From Allobosea sp. WAO (GTDB lineage: Bacteria; Pseudomonadota; Alphaproteobacteria; Rhizobiales; Beijerinckiaceae), in contig NZ_JXTJ01000008.1 in NCBI RefSeq assembly GCF_001509835.1, forward strand, positions 496,001-560,000: a stretch of DNA of 64,000 nucleotides, written 5' to 3'. Below, in pieces: positions 1-8,423 of the stretch. Under the pieces are notes generated by a model, which saw nothing but the letters and a program-made list of their open reading frames with translations, was not told the origin of the DNA and made no database searches. Numbering within the stretch: the stretch's first letter is position 1; the number at the start of each line of letters is the position of its first letter. Both the position numbers and the translations under genes were made by a program.

Positions 1-1
1 C

Positions 2-136
2 TTCGAGGGCGACGGCATCTGCCTCGGCCCGTTCATGGGCGCCTGCGCCGCCCGGATGATCCTCGGCGAGGCGCCGGGCGTCGATCTCTCCCTGCTCGCA
101 CCGCAGCGCTTCGCCGCCGTCGAGGCTCTGGCATGA
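2..136 (+). CDS. FAD-dependent amino-acid oxidase/dehydrogenase, C-terminal end (partial)
   Basis: Only the last 44 codons are inside the window, ending in TGA. The visible tail (FEGDGICLGPFMG, then an Ala-rich helix) looks like the end of a DAO-type FAD oxidoreductase, where a Gly-rich segment contacts the flavin near the C-terminus. The stop overlaps the ATG of the next gene (ATGA), so the genes are translationally coupled. Followed by a small [2Fe-2S] protein and a second flavoprotein, this would be the beta subunit of an HcnABC- or LhpBFE-like heterotrimer that oxidises an amino or imino acid and passes electrons to the respiratory chain. The family call rests mostly on context because so little is visible. 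Confidence 0.6.
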   Translation, partial: FEGDGICLGPFMGACAARMILGEAPGVDLSLLAPQRFAAVEALA

Positions 137-396
137 ACCCCTGCTTCTACTGGATCGACCGCCCGGTCTCCTTCCGGCCGGGCGAGACCATCGCCGCCGC
201 ATTGCTGCGCGCCGGCATCGCCGATCTCGGGCCTGAGGGCGGAGCTGTGCGCGGGCGCGTGTTCTGTGGCATCGGCGCCTGCCAGGCCTGTGTCGTCGCG
301 GTCGCGGGCGAGGGCGCTGTCGAGGCCTGCCTGACGCCGGCGCGTTCGGGAATGCGCCTCGCTCCGCCGCCCAGCCTCGGACTGCGCCATGAGTGA
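133..396 (+). CDS. Small (2Fe-2S)-binding subunit of a multi-subunit amino-acid dehydrogenase
   Basis: An 87-residue ferredoxin-like protein. Its cysteines follow C-x4-C-x2-C-x12-C (CGIGACQAC, then Cys in VEACL), the pattern of the small Fer2_4-type subunits found with HcnA/sarcosine-oxidase-alpha-like and D-hydroxyproline dehydrogenase (LhpF-like) enzymes. It should carry one [2Fe-2S] cluster and relay electrons between the two flavoproteins. It overlaps the upstream gene by four bases and the downstream gene by eight, as expected for subunits made in fixed ratio. The family call is strong; the substrate of the complex is not shown by this subunit. Confidence 0.85.
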   Translation: MNPCFYWIDRPVSFRPGETIAAALLRAGIADLGPEGGAVRGRVFCGIGACQACVVAVAGEGAVEACLTPARSGMRLAPPPSLGLRHE

Positions 397-1690
397 GCTG
401 GCCATGACTGAGCTGCCCATCCTTGTCGTCGGAGGCGGGCCTGCGGGCGTCGCTGCGGCCGTAACCCTGGCGGAAGCCGGTCTGCGGGTGCTGCTGATCG
501 AGCAGCGCGATCGGCTCGGTGGCGCCATCCATCGTCAGCCGGCTCCCGGTGCGCCGCAGGTCTGGAGAGGCCCGGCACGGCACCGGCGCAACTGGACCGA
601 GCTGACCTCCCGGCTGGAACGGGCCGCGGCACGGATCGAGCTGCGGACATCCAGCGTTTTCCTCGGGATAGATGGCGCAGGGCGGTTCCTGTTCGAGGAT
701 CGCCGGGCTGGCCGCGTCTTTGCGCGCCGCGTCCGGGCAGCGATCGTCGCGGTGGGCGCGGTCGAGAGGATCCGCCCGTTCGAGGGTTGGGAACTGCCGG
801 GCGTGACGAGCGCCGGTGGCGCCCAGGTCCTGCTCAAGGAGACCGGCAGACCGCCGGAAGGCCCGATCGTCGTCGCGGGAACCGGCCCGCTGCTGCTCGC
901 CGTCGCGGCGCAGCTCGCCCGCGCCGGCAACCCGCCGTTGGCGGTGCTGGAGCGCGGAAATCCCTGGCGTCGGCCGAAGACACTGGCCGGCCTTGCGACT
1001 GCTGGGCCGCAGCTCACCGAAGCGGCCGCCTACGCGACGACGCTCGCCTGGAAGCGCGTGCCCTATCGAACTGCCAGCGAGGTGCTCGGCGTCAGCGAGG
1101 TAGGACAGGGGCTCGCCATCCGCGTCCGGCTCGGCAAGATCGAGCGCCTGCTGCAGGCGCGCCATCTGCTGGTCCATGACGGGCTCGAACCGAACCGTGC
1201 CGGTATACCCCTGCCGGCTCCCGGGGCAGAGATTCCCGTGCTGCTCGCCGGAGACGGACGCGAGATTCTCGGTGCCGATGCCGCCATTCTCGATGGCCGG
1301 CGCGCCGCCGCCGCAGTGCTCGCGAGCCTCGGGCAAGCTGCTCCCGTTGCACCGCTCGAAGCTGCGCTCGGCAAGGCGCGTGCTTTCCAGCGCGATCTTG
1401 CCGAAGCGCTGCGCAGTCCGTCCACGCTCCCGACGCCGGAAACGATGATCTGCCGCTGCGAGGGGCGCCGCTACGCGGATTTCACCGCGCTGCCGGCCGA
1501 CGCCTCGGCCCGGGAAATCCGGCTGATGGGGCGCTTCGGGCTCGGTGCCTGCCAGGGGCGCTTCTGCGGCCCGATGCTCGCTGAACTGCGTGGCGAGGCA
1601 CTGCCCTCGGCTTCGCCGCCGCGCTGGCCGCTACGACCGGTTTCTCTCGCCGCGCTCGCCAATTTCTCGATGGATCAAACGGAGACCTAG
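389..1690 (+). CDS. FAD/NAD(P)-binding oxidoreductase, alpha subunit of amino/imino-acid dehydrogenase
   Basis: 433 residues. The N-terminus has a dinucleotide-binding Rossmann motif (VVGGGPAGVAAA, near residue 15) and a second nucleotide-binding segment near residue 155 (VVAGTGPLLLAVA). The C-terminal quarter has a BFD-like iron-sulfur segment with C-x-C (ICRCEG) and C-x4-C (ACQGRFCGP). This order matches HcnB, opine oxidase subunit A and the alpha subunit (LhpE-like) of D-hydroxyproline dehydrogenase. With the two upstream genes it forms a three-subunit flavin/iron-sulfur dehydrogenase. An in-frame ATG five codons downstream (404) is an alternative start; the first ATG gives the usual short overlap. 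Substrate is inferred from context only. Confidence 0.85.
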   Translation: MSELAMTELPILVVGGGPAGVAAAVTLAEAGLRVLLIEQRDRLGGAIHRQPAPGAPQVWRGPARHRRNWTELTSRLERAAARIELRTSSVFLGIDGAGRFLFEDRRAGRVFARRVRAAIVAVGAVERIRPFEGWELPGVTSAGGAQVLLKETGRPPEGPIVVAGTGPLLLAVAAQLARAGNPPLAVLERGNPWRRPKTLAGLATAGPQLTEAAAYATTLAWKRVPYRTASEVLGVSEVGQGLAIRVRLGKIERLLQARHLLVHDGLEPNRAGIPLPAPGAEIPVLLAGDGREILGADAAILDGRRAAAAVLASLGQAAPVAPLEAALGKARAFQRDLAEALRSPSTLPTPETMICRCEGRRYADFTALPADASAREIRLMGRFGLGACQGRFCGPMLAELRGEALPSASPPRWPLRPVSLAALANFSMDQTET

Positions 1691-1694
1691 AGCC

Positions 1695-3098
1695 GTGAAT
1701 GGCACTCTCGCAAAATCGTTCAGAAGCAGCGCCCGGCCGACGATCGACGTCTTCAACCCCTTTTCCGGCGTGAGTGTCGGCAAAGTCGACGCCGCCGACG
1801 AGGTCGCTGTCGCCGATGCGCTGCGGGCTGCCCGCAAGGCCTGGCGCGCCTTCCGCTTCAGCACGCCGGCAGAGCGCAAGGGCCTGCTTCATCGCCTCGC
1901 CGAGCTGCTCGCCGAGGATGCCGAAGGGATGGCGCAGATCATCTGTGCCGAGGTCGGCAAGACGATCACCGAGGCGCGCAACGAGGTCCGCCGCGCCCAG
2001 AACACGCTGCGCCTCAGCGGCGACGCGATCACCGTCCTGCATGGCGAGGTTCTGCCGACCGCGATCGTGGCGGGCGCTCCGAGCAAGCTCGCGGCGATCA
2101 CCTATGAGCCGGCCGGCATCGTCGGCGCGATCACGCCGTTCAACTATCCGCTCAACCTGCTCTGCCACAAGCTCGGCCCCGCGATCGCCGCCGGCAATGC
2201 GGTCGTCGCCAAGCCGTCGCCGAAGGCTCCGCTCGCGGCCGAGCGCCTCGGCGAGCTCGCGGCCAAGGCGGGCTTCCCGCAGGGGTTGTTCAGCGTCGTC
2301 CATGGCGGCGCCGAGGTCGCGGCGATGATCGCCAGCGGCGATATCGATCTCCTCAGCTTCACCGGCGGGCCGGCCGCGGGCCTCGCGCTCAAGAACGCCT
2401 CGGGTCTGGTGCGCTGCCTGATGGAGCTCGGCGGCAACGACCCACTGATCGTGATGCCGGATGCCGATCTCGACCGTGCCGCGCAGACGGCGATCGAGCA
2501 CCGCTTCGAGATCGCCGGCCAGAGCTGCGCCGCGGTGAAGCGCCTCTATCTGCATGAGGCGATCCGGGACACGATGATCGAGCGCATCGCGGCGCGGATC
2601 GGGGATGTCCGCACCGGCGATCCCGCCGATGCAGCGACCGTGATGGGCACCGTCATCGACGAGCCGGCGGCGGCGGAGGTCGAGCGGCGGGTCAAGCTCG
2701 CTGTCGCGCAGGGCGCTAGGATCGTCGCCGGCGGGCGCCGCCGTGGAACGGTGTTTGCACCGACCCTGCTCGACGATGTTCCGGCGGAAGCCGAGCTCGT
2801 TCGCAGCGAGACCTTCGGCCCGGTGCTGGCGGTGCGGCGCTTCAGCGATCCCGGCCAGGTGATCGGCGAGGTCAGCGACAGCCCCTACGGGCTGCAGGCC
2901 GGCGTCTTCACCAATGACCATGCGCTGGTGAAGCGCTTCTCGCGTGAACTGCGGGTCGGCGGCGTGATGATCAACGAAGGCCCGGATTTCCGCGCCGAGA
3001 ACGTCCCCTTCGGCGGCATCAAGTCCAGCGGGCTCGGCCGCGAAGGCATCCACATGACCTTGCGCGAAATGAGCGAGACCAAGGTCGTCATCGACTGA
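1695..3098 (+). CDS. NAD(P)-dependent aldehyde dehydrogenase
   Basis: 467 residues from a GTG start four bases after the preceding stop. A longer reading frame extends upstream but would overlap the previous gene by about 150 bases, so GTG at 1695 is preferred. Hallmarks of the family are present: ITPFNYPLN in the Rossmann domain, FTGGPAAG, the general-base Glu in MELGGNDP, the catalytic Cys in GQSCAAVKR, and the C-terminal PFGGIKSSGLGREG. The subfamily looks like lactaldehyde/phosphonoacetaldehyde-type enzymes rather than long ketoglutarate-semialdehyde dehydrogenases, so the substrate stays open. In this operon it should oxidise an aldehyde made after amino-acid oxidation and lyase steps, for example a 2-oxoglutarate-semialdehyde-like product. 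Confidence 0.9.
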   Translation: MNGTLAKSFRSSARPTIDVFNPFSGVSVGKVDAADEVAVADALRAARKAWRAFRFSTPAERKGLLHRLAELLAEDAEGMAQIICAEVGKTITEARNEVRRAQNTLRLSGDAITVLHGEVLPTAIVAGAPSKLAAITYEPAGIVGAITPFNYPLNLLCHKLGPAIAAGNAVVAKPSPKAPLAAERLGELAAKAGFPQGLFSVVHGGAEVAAMIASGDIDLLSFTGGPAAGLALKNASGLVRCLMELGGNDPLIVMPDADLDRAAQTAIEHRFEIAGQSCAAVKRLYLHEAIRDTMIERIAARIGDVRTGDPADAATVMGTVIDEPAAAEVERRVKLAVAQGARIVAGGRRRGTVFAPTLLDDVPAEAELVRSETFGPVLAVRRFSDPGQVIGEVSDSPYGLQAGVFTNDHALVKRFSRELRVGGVMINEGPDFRAENVPFGGIKSSGLGREGIHMTLREMSETKVVID

Positions 3099-3118
3099 GT
3101 GAGATGGAAGAGAGAGCC

Positions 3119-4027
3119 ATGATCGATTCAGAGCTGCGCCGGCGCCTCACCGGCGTCTTCACCGCCCTCGTCACCCCGTTCCGCGACGGCGCGGTCGATG
3201 TCCCCGCCTTCGAGCGCCTGATCGCCGCCCAGCTCGCTGCCGGCATCGCCGGCCTGGTGCCGGTCGGGACCACGGGCGAGGCCGCGACCCTCTCCGAGGC
3301 GGAGGCCGACGAGGTCATCCGCATCACGGTCGCCGCCGCCAACGGCCGTGCCTTCGTCATGGCCGGCACCGGCTCGAACGCGACCGCCCTTGCCGTCGCC
3401 AAGGCGAAGCGCGCGGAGGCGCTCGGGGTCGACGGCATCCTCGTCGTCACCCCCTATTACAACAAGCCCTCGCAGGACGGCCTTCTCGACCATTTCGCCG
3501 CCATTGCGGAAGCGGTGACCGTCCCGATCATGCTCTACAGCGTGCCGGGACGGACCGGCGTCGAGATCGCGCCGGCGACGGCCGCGCGGCTGGCGAAGGC
3601 CTATCCGCATATCGTCGGGATCAAGGAAGCCGGCGGCAGGACCGAACGGATCACCGAGCTGCGGCGGGCGCTCGGCGAGGATTTCGTCATCCATTCCGGC
3701 GATGACGGCCTGACCTTGCCGTTCCTCGCTGTCGGCGCCGATGGCGTCACCAGCGTCGCCTCGAACCTGCTGCCGCGCGAGGTCGTGGCGCTGTGCGCTG
3801 CCTGGTACAGGGGAGAGGTGCGCGAAGCGCGCCGTCTCCATCAGGCGCTGTTCGATGTCACCGGCCATCTCTTCATCGAGAGCAACCCGGTGCCGGTCAA
3901 GACAGCGCTGGCCCGCAGCGGCGCGATCTCGGCCGAGGTGCGCGCGCCACTCGCGCCGCTCCGGCCCGAGAACCTGAAAGCGCTCGAAGCCAGCCTGGCC
4001 GCCTTCGAAGGCACCAGGAACATATAA
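3119..4027 (+). CDS. DapA/N-acetylneuraminate-lyase family protein (dihydrodipicolinate-synthase-like lyase or deaminase)
   Basis: 302 residues from ATG 3119, which has GGAAGAGAGA just upstream; an in-frame ATG at 3104 is possible. The TIM-barrel landmarks of the family are clear: GTTGEAATL, the pyruvate-binding tyrosine in YYNKPSQ, YSVPGRTGV, the Schiff-base lysine in VGIKEAGG, and NPVPVK near the end. The sequence is close to canonical DapA. In a catabolic operon behind an amino-acid dehydrogenase and beside an aldehyde dehydrogenase, such paralogues often act as deaminases or lyases, such as pyrroline-4-hydroxy-2-carboxylate deaminase in hydroxyproline breakdown. A genuine biosynthetic role is not excluded. 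Confidence 0.88.
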   Translation: MIDSELRRRLTGVFTALVTPFRDGAVDVPAFERLIAAQLAAGIAGLVPVGTTGEAATLSEAEADEVIRITVAAANGRAFVMAGTGSNATALAVAKAKRAEALGVDGILVVTPYYNKPSQDGLLDHFAAIAEAVTVPIMLYSVPGRTGVEIAPATAARLAKAYPHIVGIKEAGGRTERITELRRALGEDFVIHSGDDGLTLPFLAVGADGVTSVASNLLPREVVALCAAWYRGEVREARRLHQALFDVTGHLFIESNPVPVKTALARSGAISAEVRAPLAPLRPENLKALEASLAAFEGTRNI

Positions 4028-4035
4028 GAAAACCG

Positions 4036-4111
4036 GTAGGCGAGCGGCCTACTCTCGCATTGTTTGCAGAGGTGCCTTCCTTAGGCTCCTCCGATAACCC
4101 GGCAAGCCGGG
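4036..4111 (+). other. Two short hairpins in the gap before the transporter genes
   Basis: The 127-base gap holds GTAGGC/GCCTAC (4036-4041 with 4047-4052) and CCCGGC/GCCGGG (4098-4103 with 4106-4111). Neither is followed by a T-run, so they are not clear terminators. They may partly separate enzyme and transporter expression or lie within a second promoter region. Confidence 0.3.
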
Positions 4112-4154
4112 GGCAAGACCGAAGATCATCGGCAAGGGAACGGAGGCAATTGTC

Positions 4155-4982
4155 GTGAAGAAGATCATCAGTGCCATTTTTGCGGCCGGCCTGGGGCTGG
4201 CGGCATTCCAGTCGCCGGTTCAGGCGCAGGACAGCATCGAATCCGTACGTTCGCGCGGCGTGCTGCGTATCCCCGGCATCATCAACGAGGATCCCTACTT
4301 CAACAAGGATCCGCGTACCGGCGAATGGCGCGGCTTCGCCATCGAGATGGCGCGCGACATCGCCAAGACGCTCGGCGTCAAGCTGGAAGTGGTCGAGTCG
4401 AGCTGGCCGAACTCGATCCTCGACGTGCAGAGCGGCAAGGTCGACCTCGCCCTTGGCGTGACCGCGACGCCGCAGCGCGCCATGTCCGTCGCCTTCTCGG
4501 CGCCGACCTATTTCAACAGCTTCGTCATCGTCTCGCCGAAGCCGGAGCTCTCCAAGCTCAGCTGGGCCGAACTCAACGATCCCAAATACACCTTCGCGGT
4601 CGATCTTGGCTCCTCGCAGGACCTGATCGCCCAGCAATACCTGCCCAAGGCCAAGATGCTGCGCTTCAAGACGCGCGACGAGGCGATCGTGGCTGTGGTC
4701 AGCGGCAAGGCCGACGGCCTCGTCAACACCATGCTCAACGGGCTGGTGATGACAAAGAAGGCGAACGGCATCGGCAAGGTGATGGTGCCGAGCCCGGTGC
4801 TCTCGACGCCTTCGGTCGTCGCGCTGAACTGGAAGGGCGACGAGAAGTGGCGCTCCTTCATCTCGGCCTGGGCCGAGTACAACCGCCGGATCGGCAACAA
4901 CCAGACCTGGATCGTCAACAGCCTCGCGCCCTTCGGCATCACGCTCGACGACATGCCGGAAGGCTTTGGCTTCGGCGGTTGA
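4155..4982 (+). CDS. Polar amino-acid ABC transporter, periplasmic substrate-binding protein (family 3)
   Basis: 275 residues from a GTG start with GGAGG eight bases upstream. The N-terminus is a standard Sec signal peptide (VKKIISAIFAAGLG, ending near AQA). The mature part is a family-3 binding protein: GVLRIPGI, then EWRGFAIEMARDIAK, where a Gly/Phe pair leads into the ligand cleft, GKVDLALGVTATPQR with the Arg that usually holds the ligand carboxylate, and DLGSSQD. It captures an amino acid or derivative for the permease and ATPase that follow. Its position after the catabolic genes suggests it imports the substrate of that pathway. Ligand identity cannot be read from sequence. Confidence 0.9.
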   Translation: MKKIISAIFAAGLGLAAFQSPVQAQDSIESVRSRGVLRIPGIINEDPYFNKDPRTGEWRGFAIEMARDIAKTLGVKLEVVESSWPNSILDVQSGKVDLALGVTATPQRAMSVAFSAPTYFNSFVIVSPKPELSKLSWAELNDPKYTFAVDLGSSQDLIAQQYLPKAKMLRFKTRDEAIVAVVSGKADGLVNTMLNGLVMTKKANGIGKVMVPSPVLSTPSVVALNWKGDEKWRSFISAWAEYNRRIGNNQTWIVNSLAPFGITLDDMPEGFGFGG

Positions 4983-4987
4983 AGCAT

Positions 4988-5012
4988 AGGGCGGCCCGAA
5001 AAGGGCCGCCCT
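4988..5012 (+). terminator. Stem-loop between binding-protein and permease genes
   Basis: A perfect 10-bp inverted repeat, AGGGCGGCCC (4988-4997) with GGGCCGCCCT (5003-5012), around a GAAAA loop. It lies five bases after the binding-protein stop and upstream of the permease ribosome-binding site (AAGGAAGG). There is no U-run, so it is more likely an mRNA-stabilising or attenuating element that raises binding-protein output than a full terminator. Confidence 0.6.
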
Positions 5013-5032
5013 CCAAGGAAGGCTAGCAAGAC

Positions 5033-5695
5033 ATGTATACTTGGAGCTTCGCCCCGATCATCCAGGCCAGCGATCTCTTCCTGTGGGGGGCGTGGATCAC
5101 CGTCGTCTACACGGTGGGCTCGATCGCGATCGGCCTGGTCCTCGGTCTCGCCGTCTGCTTCGCCAGGCTCTCGGGCATCGGGCCGCTGAACTGGTTCGCG
5201 CAAGGCTTCCAGGAGCTGTTTCGCTGCACGCCCCTGCTGGTCCAGCTGCTCTGGATCTATTACGCGCTGCCGCTGCTGCTCGGCTTCGACATGCCCAATT
5301 GGGCTGCGGCGCTGCTGACGCTCTCGCTCTATGCGGCGGCATTCTATGCCGAGGTCTTCCGCGGTGGCATAGTCTCGATCGACAAGGGGCAGTTCGAGGC
5401 CGGCGCGGCGATCGGCATGTCCGGCTGGCAGGTGATGCGGCGCATCATACTGCCCCAGGCGATCCGCCGGATGATGCCGGCCTTCATCAACCAGTCGGTC
5501 ACCCAGTTCAAGAACACCTCGCTGGTCTCGGTGATCTCGGTCGCGGACCTGACCTACATGGCCAGCATCGTCAACGGGCAGACCTATCGGCCGCTCGAAT
5601 CCTACACGGTCGTCGCAGTGCTCTACTTCGTCATTCTCTTCCCGATGATGAAGTTCGCCGACTACATCGAATACCGCATGCGCCGCGGCAACTGA
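5033..5695 (+). CDS. Amino-acid ABC transporter permease (HisM/GlnP family)
   Basis: 220 residues, start supported by AAGGAAGG upstream. Five or so hydrophobic segments are visible. The cytoplasmic EAA loop is typical of His/Glu/Gln/opine permeases: GQFEAGAAIGMSGWQVMRRI followed by LPQAIRRMMPAFINQ, then QFKNTSLVSVISVADL. It forms the membrane channel with the ATPase encoded next. Only one permease gene is present, so the channel may be a homodimer, as in other single-permease systems of this family. Confidence 0.9.
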   Translation: MYTWSFAPIIQASDLFLWGAWITVVYTVGSIAIGLVLGLAVCFARLSGIGPLNWFAQGFQELFRCTPLLVQLLWIYYALPLLLGFDMPNWAAALLTLSLYAAAFYAEVFRGGIVSIDKGQFEAGAAIGMSGWQVMRRIILPQAIRRMMPAFINQSVTQFKNTSLVSVISVADLTYMASIVNGQTYRPLESYTVVAVLYFVILFPMMKFADYIEYRMRRGN

Positions 5696-5707
5696 GCGAG
5701 AGCGCCC

Positions 5708-6511
5708 ATGACCTCCGTTTCACTCGCATCCGCTTCCTCGGTTTCACCCCAGAGCGCCTCCGACATCGTGCTCGAGGCACGCGGCATCACCAAATGTTTC
5801 GGGGCACTGACCGTGCTCCACGGCATCGACCTCGCCCTCAAGGCCGGCGAGGTGGTCTCGATCATCGGGCCGTCAGGCTCCGGCAAGTCGACCTTCATCC
5901 GTTGCATGAACATGCTGGAGAAGCCGGACGCCGGCGAGATCCTCTTCCGCAACCGCCGCGTCGGCGAGAAGCACCGCGGCAGCGGCGAGATGCTCGGGCA
6001 GGGCGAATTGCGCCGCCATGTCGGCATGGTCTTCCAGCACTTCAACCTGTTCCCGCATATGAGCGTGCTGGAGAACGTCATCGAGGGCCCGGTGATCGTG
6101 CAGCGCAAGTCGCGCGCCGAGGCGGTCGAGATCGCGATGGACTACATCGCCAAGGTCGGCCTCGCCGAGAAGCGCGATGCCCGGCCGGACCAGCTCTCCG
6201 GCGGCCAGAAGCAGCGCGTCGCCATCGCCCGAGCACTCGCCATGCAGCCTGATGCGCTGCTGCTAGACGAAGTCACCAGCGCGCTGGATCCGGAGCTCGT
6301 CGGCGAGGTGCTCGGCGTGGTCCGCGATCTCGCCAATCAGGGCATGACCATGGTCATCGTCACCCACGAAATCTCCTTCGCCGCCGACGTCTCCGACCGG
6401 GTCGTGTTCATGGAGAATGGCCGCATCGTGGCGCAAGGCTTGCCCGAAACCATCCTGAGACGCCCCGACAATGAGCGCCTCAAGGCGTTCCTCGCGCGCT
6501 TCCATGGCTGA
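5708..6511 (+). CDS. Amino-acid ABC transporter ATP-binding protein (GlnQ/HisP family)
   Basis: 267 residues. Walker [11 protein letters not shown]-loop in [13 protein letters not shown], signature [15 protein letters not shown], Walker [16 protein letters not shown] and H-loop VTHEI are all intact. The insert between Walker A and the Q-loop is slightly longer than usual ([19 protein letters not shown]). It powers the import system of the two preceding genes. The end overlaps the next gene by eight bases, tying that enzyme to the operon. Confidence 0.93.
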   Translation: MTSVSLASASSVSPQSASDIVLEARGITKCFGALTVLHGIDLALKAGEVVSIIGPSGSGKSTFIRCMNMLEKPDAGEILFRNRRVGEKHRGSGEMLGQGELRRHVGMVFQHFNLFPHMSVLENVIEGPVIVQRKSRAEAVEIAMDYIAKVGLAEKRDARPDQLSGGQKQRVAIARALAMQPDALLLDEVTSALDPELVGEVLGVVRDLANQGMTMVIVTHEISFAADVSDRVVFMENGRIVAQGLPETILRRPDNERLKAFLARFHG

Positions 6512-7652
6512 GCCCGTGCGACAGGTCGAACATCCCTTCAGGGTCATCATCGTCGGAGCCGGCCGGGTCGGTTCGGCACTAGCACTGATCCTGAGGGAGG
6601 CACCGGAGTTCGAGGTCATTCTCGTCGATCCGACCGAGCCCGCCCGCCGCAGGAGCGAGGAACTCGGCCTGGCACTGGCTGAGATCGATCCCGGCAATAG
6701 CGCCCAGCTAGACCGGCTCCTGGGGCAGTCGCAAGCGGTGGTCGCAGCCCTGCCGGCCTCGGCGACGCCGATGGTCGCCGCCGCCGCGCGCCGCAGCGGC
6801 ATTCATTATCTTGATCTCGGTGACGATACCGCGGGGCTCGACGCTGTCCGTAGCGAGGCCCGCTCGGCTGCCGGCTGCTTCGTCCCGCAATGCGGCATCG
6901 CGCCCGGGCTCGTCTCCCAGCTGGTGCTCGATCTGGTCTCCCGGACCTCGGCGAAGGCGGAGGTCGATGTCCGCATCGGCACCTTGCCGCGCGAGCCGGC
7001 CAATCGGCTCGGCTACGGTCTGACCTGGGACGTCGATGCCCTGCTGCGCGAATACATCCAGCCCTCGACGGCGCTGGTCGATGGTGCGCGCGCCAACCTG
7101 CCGGCCCTGAGCGATCTCGGCCGCCTGCGCCTCTGCGGGCACGACTATGAGGACTTCGTTTCCGGCAATATCCCGGCGAGCCTGTGCGCGCGCCTGGAAG
7201 GCCAGGTCGCCCGGTTGACCTCGCGCACGATCCGCTATCCCGGCCATCTCGACTATATGCGCTTCCTGCTCGACGACCTGAAACTGCGCGGCAGGACCGA
7301 TTTGCTGCGCAACCTTTTCCTCAACGCGCTGCCGGAGATCGTCGACGATCGCCTGCTCATCTCGATCAGCGCGACCTCCCGGCAGAATGGGCGCTCGGTC
7401 GAGGAGCAATTTACCCGCGAGGTTTTCCCGGCGCAGATCGGCGGCAGCACGGTCAGCGCGATGCGCCGCACTGCCGCCGCGCATGTCGCGGCGGTGCTCG
7501 ATCTCCTGCGTACCGGTGTGATCGGCGCGCCGGGCCTTTGCGCGCAGGAAGAAGTTCCGTTCTTCGCACTGAGCGCCAACCGCTTCCTCTCCTGGTTCTT
7601 CGCGGCTAGTGCGGAGGAGGGCGGCCTGACCAACCCGAGGAGCGCGGCATGA
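6504..7652 (+). CDS. Saccharopine dehydrogenase-like NAD(P)-binding oxidoreductase
   Basis: 382 residues from ATG 6504, overlapping the ATPase gene. The N-terminal Rossmann fold starts VIIVGAGRVGSALA (about residue 11). A catalytic-domain stretch QCGIAPGLVSQLV follows near residue 135. The C-terminal domain carries TIRYPGHLDYMRFLL, a typical saccharopine dehydrogenase/lysine-ketoglutarate reductase motif. Members make or split secondary-amine links between an amino acid and a 2-oxoacid, using NAD(P). In an operon with an amino-acid dehydrogenase and transporter it could break an N-carboxyalkyl (opine-like) substrate. This is inference; the family is broad and includes enzymes acting on other imines. 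Confidence 0.75.
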   Translation: MAEPVRQVEHPFRVIIVGAGRVGSALALILREAPEFEVILVDPTEPARRRSEELGLALAEIDPGNSAQLDRLLGQSQAVVAALPASATPMVAAAARRSGIHYLDLGDDTAGLDAVRSEARSAAGCFVPQCGIAPGLVSQLVLDLVSRTSAKAEVDVRIGTLPREPANRLGYGLTWDVDALLREYIQPSTALVDGARANLPALSDLGRLRLCGHDYEDFVSGNIPASLCARLEGQVARLTSRTIRYPGHLDYMRFLLDDLKLRGRTDLLRNLFLNALPEIVDDRLLISISATSRQNGRSVEEQFTREVFPAQIGGSTVSAMRRTAAAHVAAVLDLLRTGVIGAPGLCAQEEVPFFALSANRFLSWFFAASAEEGGLTNPRSAA

Positions 7653-8386
7653 CGAACGGCACGGACATATCGCGCGCGCAGGCGGGTACTGTCGGCGATC
7701 TCGGCATCGGCATCCTGATGCTCGACACGCATTTCCGGCGGCTTCCGGGCGACATCGGCAATGCCAGGAGCTGGTCCACCCCGGTGCAGTTCCGCGTCGT
7801 GCGCGGTGCCGACCCGGCCGCGATCGTGCATGGTCGGCCGGGTGATTTCCTGCAGCCCTTCATCGATGCGGCGCTCGATCTCGTCGCCTGTGGCGTGCGC
7901 GGCATCACCACGAGCTGCGGCTTCCTCGCCCTGCTGCAGAAGGAACTCGCGGCGGCGCTGCCCGTACCGGTTGCGACCAGCAGCCTGCTGCAGGCGCCGC
8001 TGATCGAGGCGATGCTGCCGGCCGGCCAGCAGGTCGGCATCCTGACCTTCGCGCCCGAGGCCTTGAGCGCGCGCCATCTTTCTGCCGTCGGCGTACGGAC
8101 GGATACGCCGATCGAGGGCCTGGCACCGGACAGCCTGTTCCGCCAGGTTTATGGCGCCAAGGGCGGCGTCTCCGATTTCGCGACGCTGGAGCAGGAGGTG
8201 GTCGCGGCCGCCCAAGCCTTGGTCGAGAAACACCCGAATGTCGGTGCGATCCTGTGCGAATGTACCAATCTGCCGCCGCATTCGGCCGCCATCGCCAGGG
8301 CGACCGGTCGCCCCGTCTTCGACATCATCGGCTTCGTCGACTGGTTCGCCCGCAGCCTGATGCCGCGGGCCTATTCGAGGGACTGA
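7649..8386 (+). CDS. Aspartate/glutamate racemase-like protein
   Basis: 245 residues, start overlapping the previous stop by four bases (ATGA). Two cysteines lie where Asp/Glu/hydantoin racemases and maleate isomerases place their paired acid-base residues: TTSCGFLA (about residue 91) and LCECTNLPP (about residue 205). The fold-typical segment GQQVGILTFAP begins the second half. It probably racemises or isomerises the transported amino-acid substrate or an intermediate, feeding the right stereoisomer to the dehydrogenase. The exact substrate is unknown. It is the last gene of the + strand operon; the next gene is convergent. Confidence 0.72.
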   Translation: MTNGTDISRAQAGTVGDLGIGILMLDTHFRRLPGDIGNARSWSTPVQFRVVRGADPAAIVHGRPGDFLQPFIDAALDLVACGVRGITTSCGFLALLQKELAAALPVPVATSSLLQAPLIEAMLPAGQQVGILTFAPEALSARHLSAVGVRTDTPIEGLAPDSLFRQVYGAKGGVSDFATLEQEVVAAAQALVEKHPNVGAILCECTNLPPHSAAIARATGRPVFDIIGFVDWFARSLMPRAYSRD

Positions 8387-8423
8387 AGGGCGGGCTGGCC
8401 GGCGAGGCTCGCCCGCGCAGCAA

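Noticed and set aside
1482-3053. A 523-residue open frame antisense to the aldehyde dehydrogenase gene
   Set aside because: The sense strand holds complete catalytic motifs and operon overlaps; the antisense protein resembles nothing.
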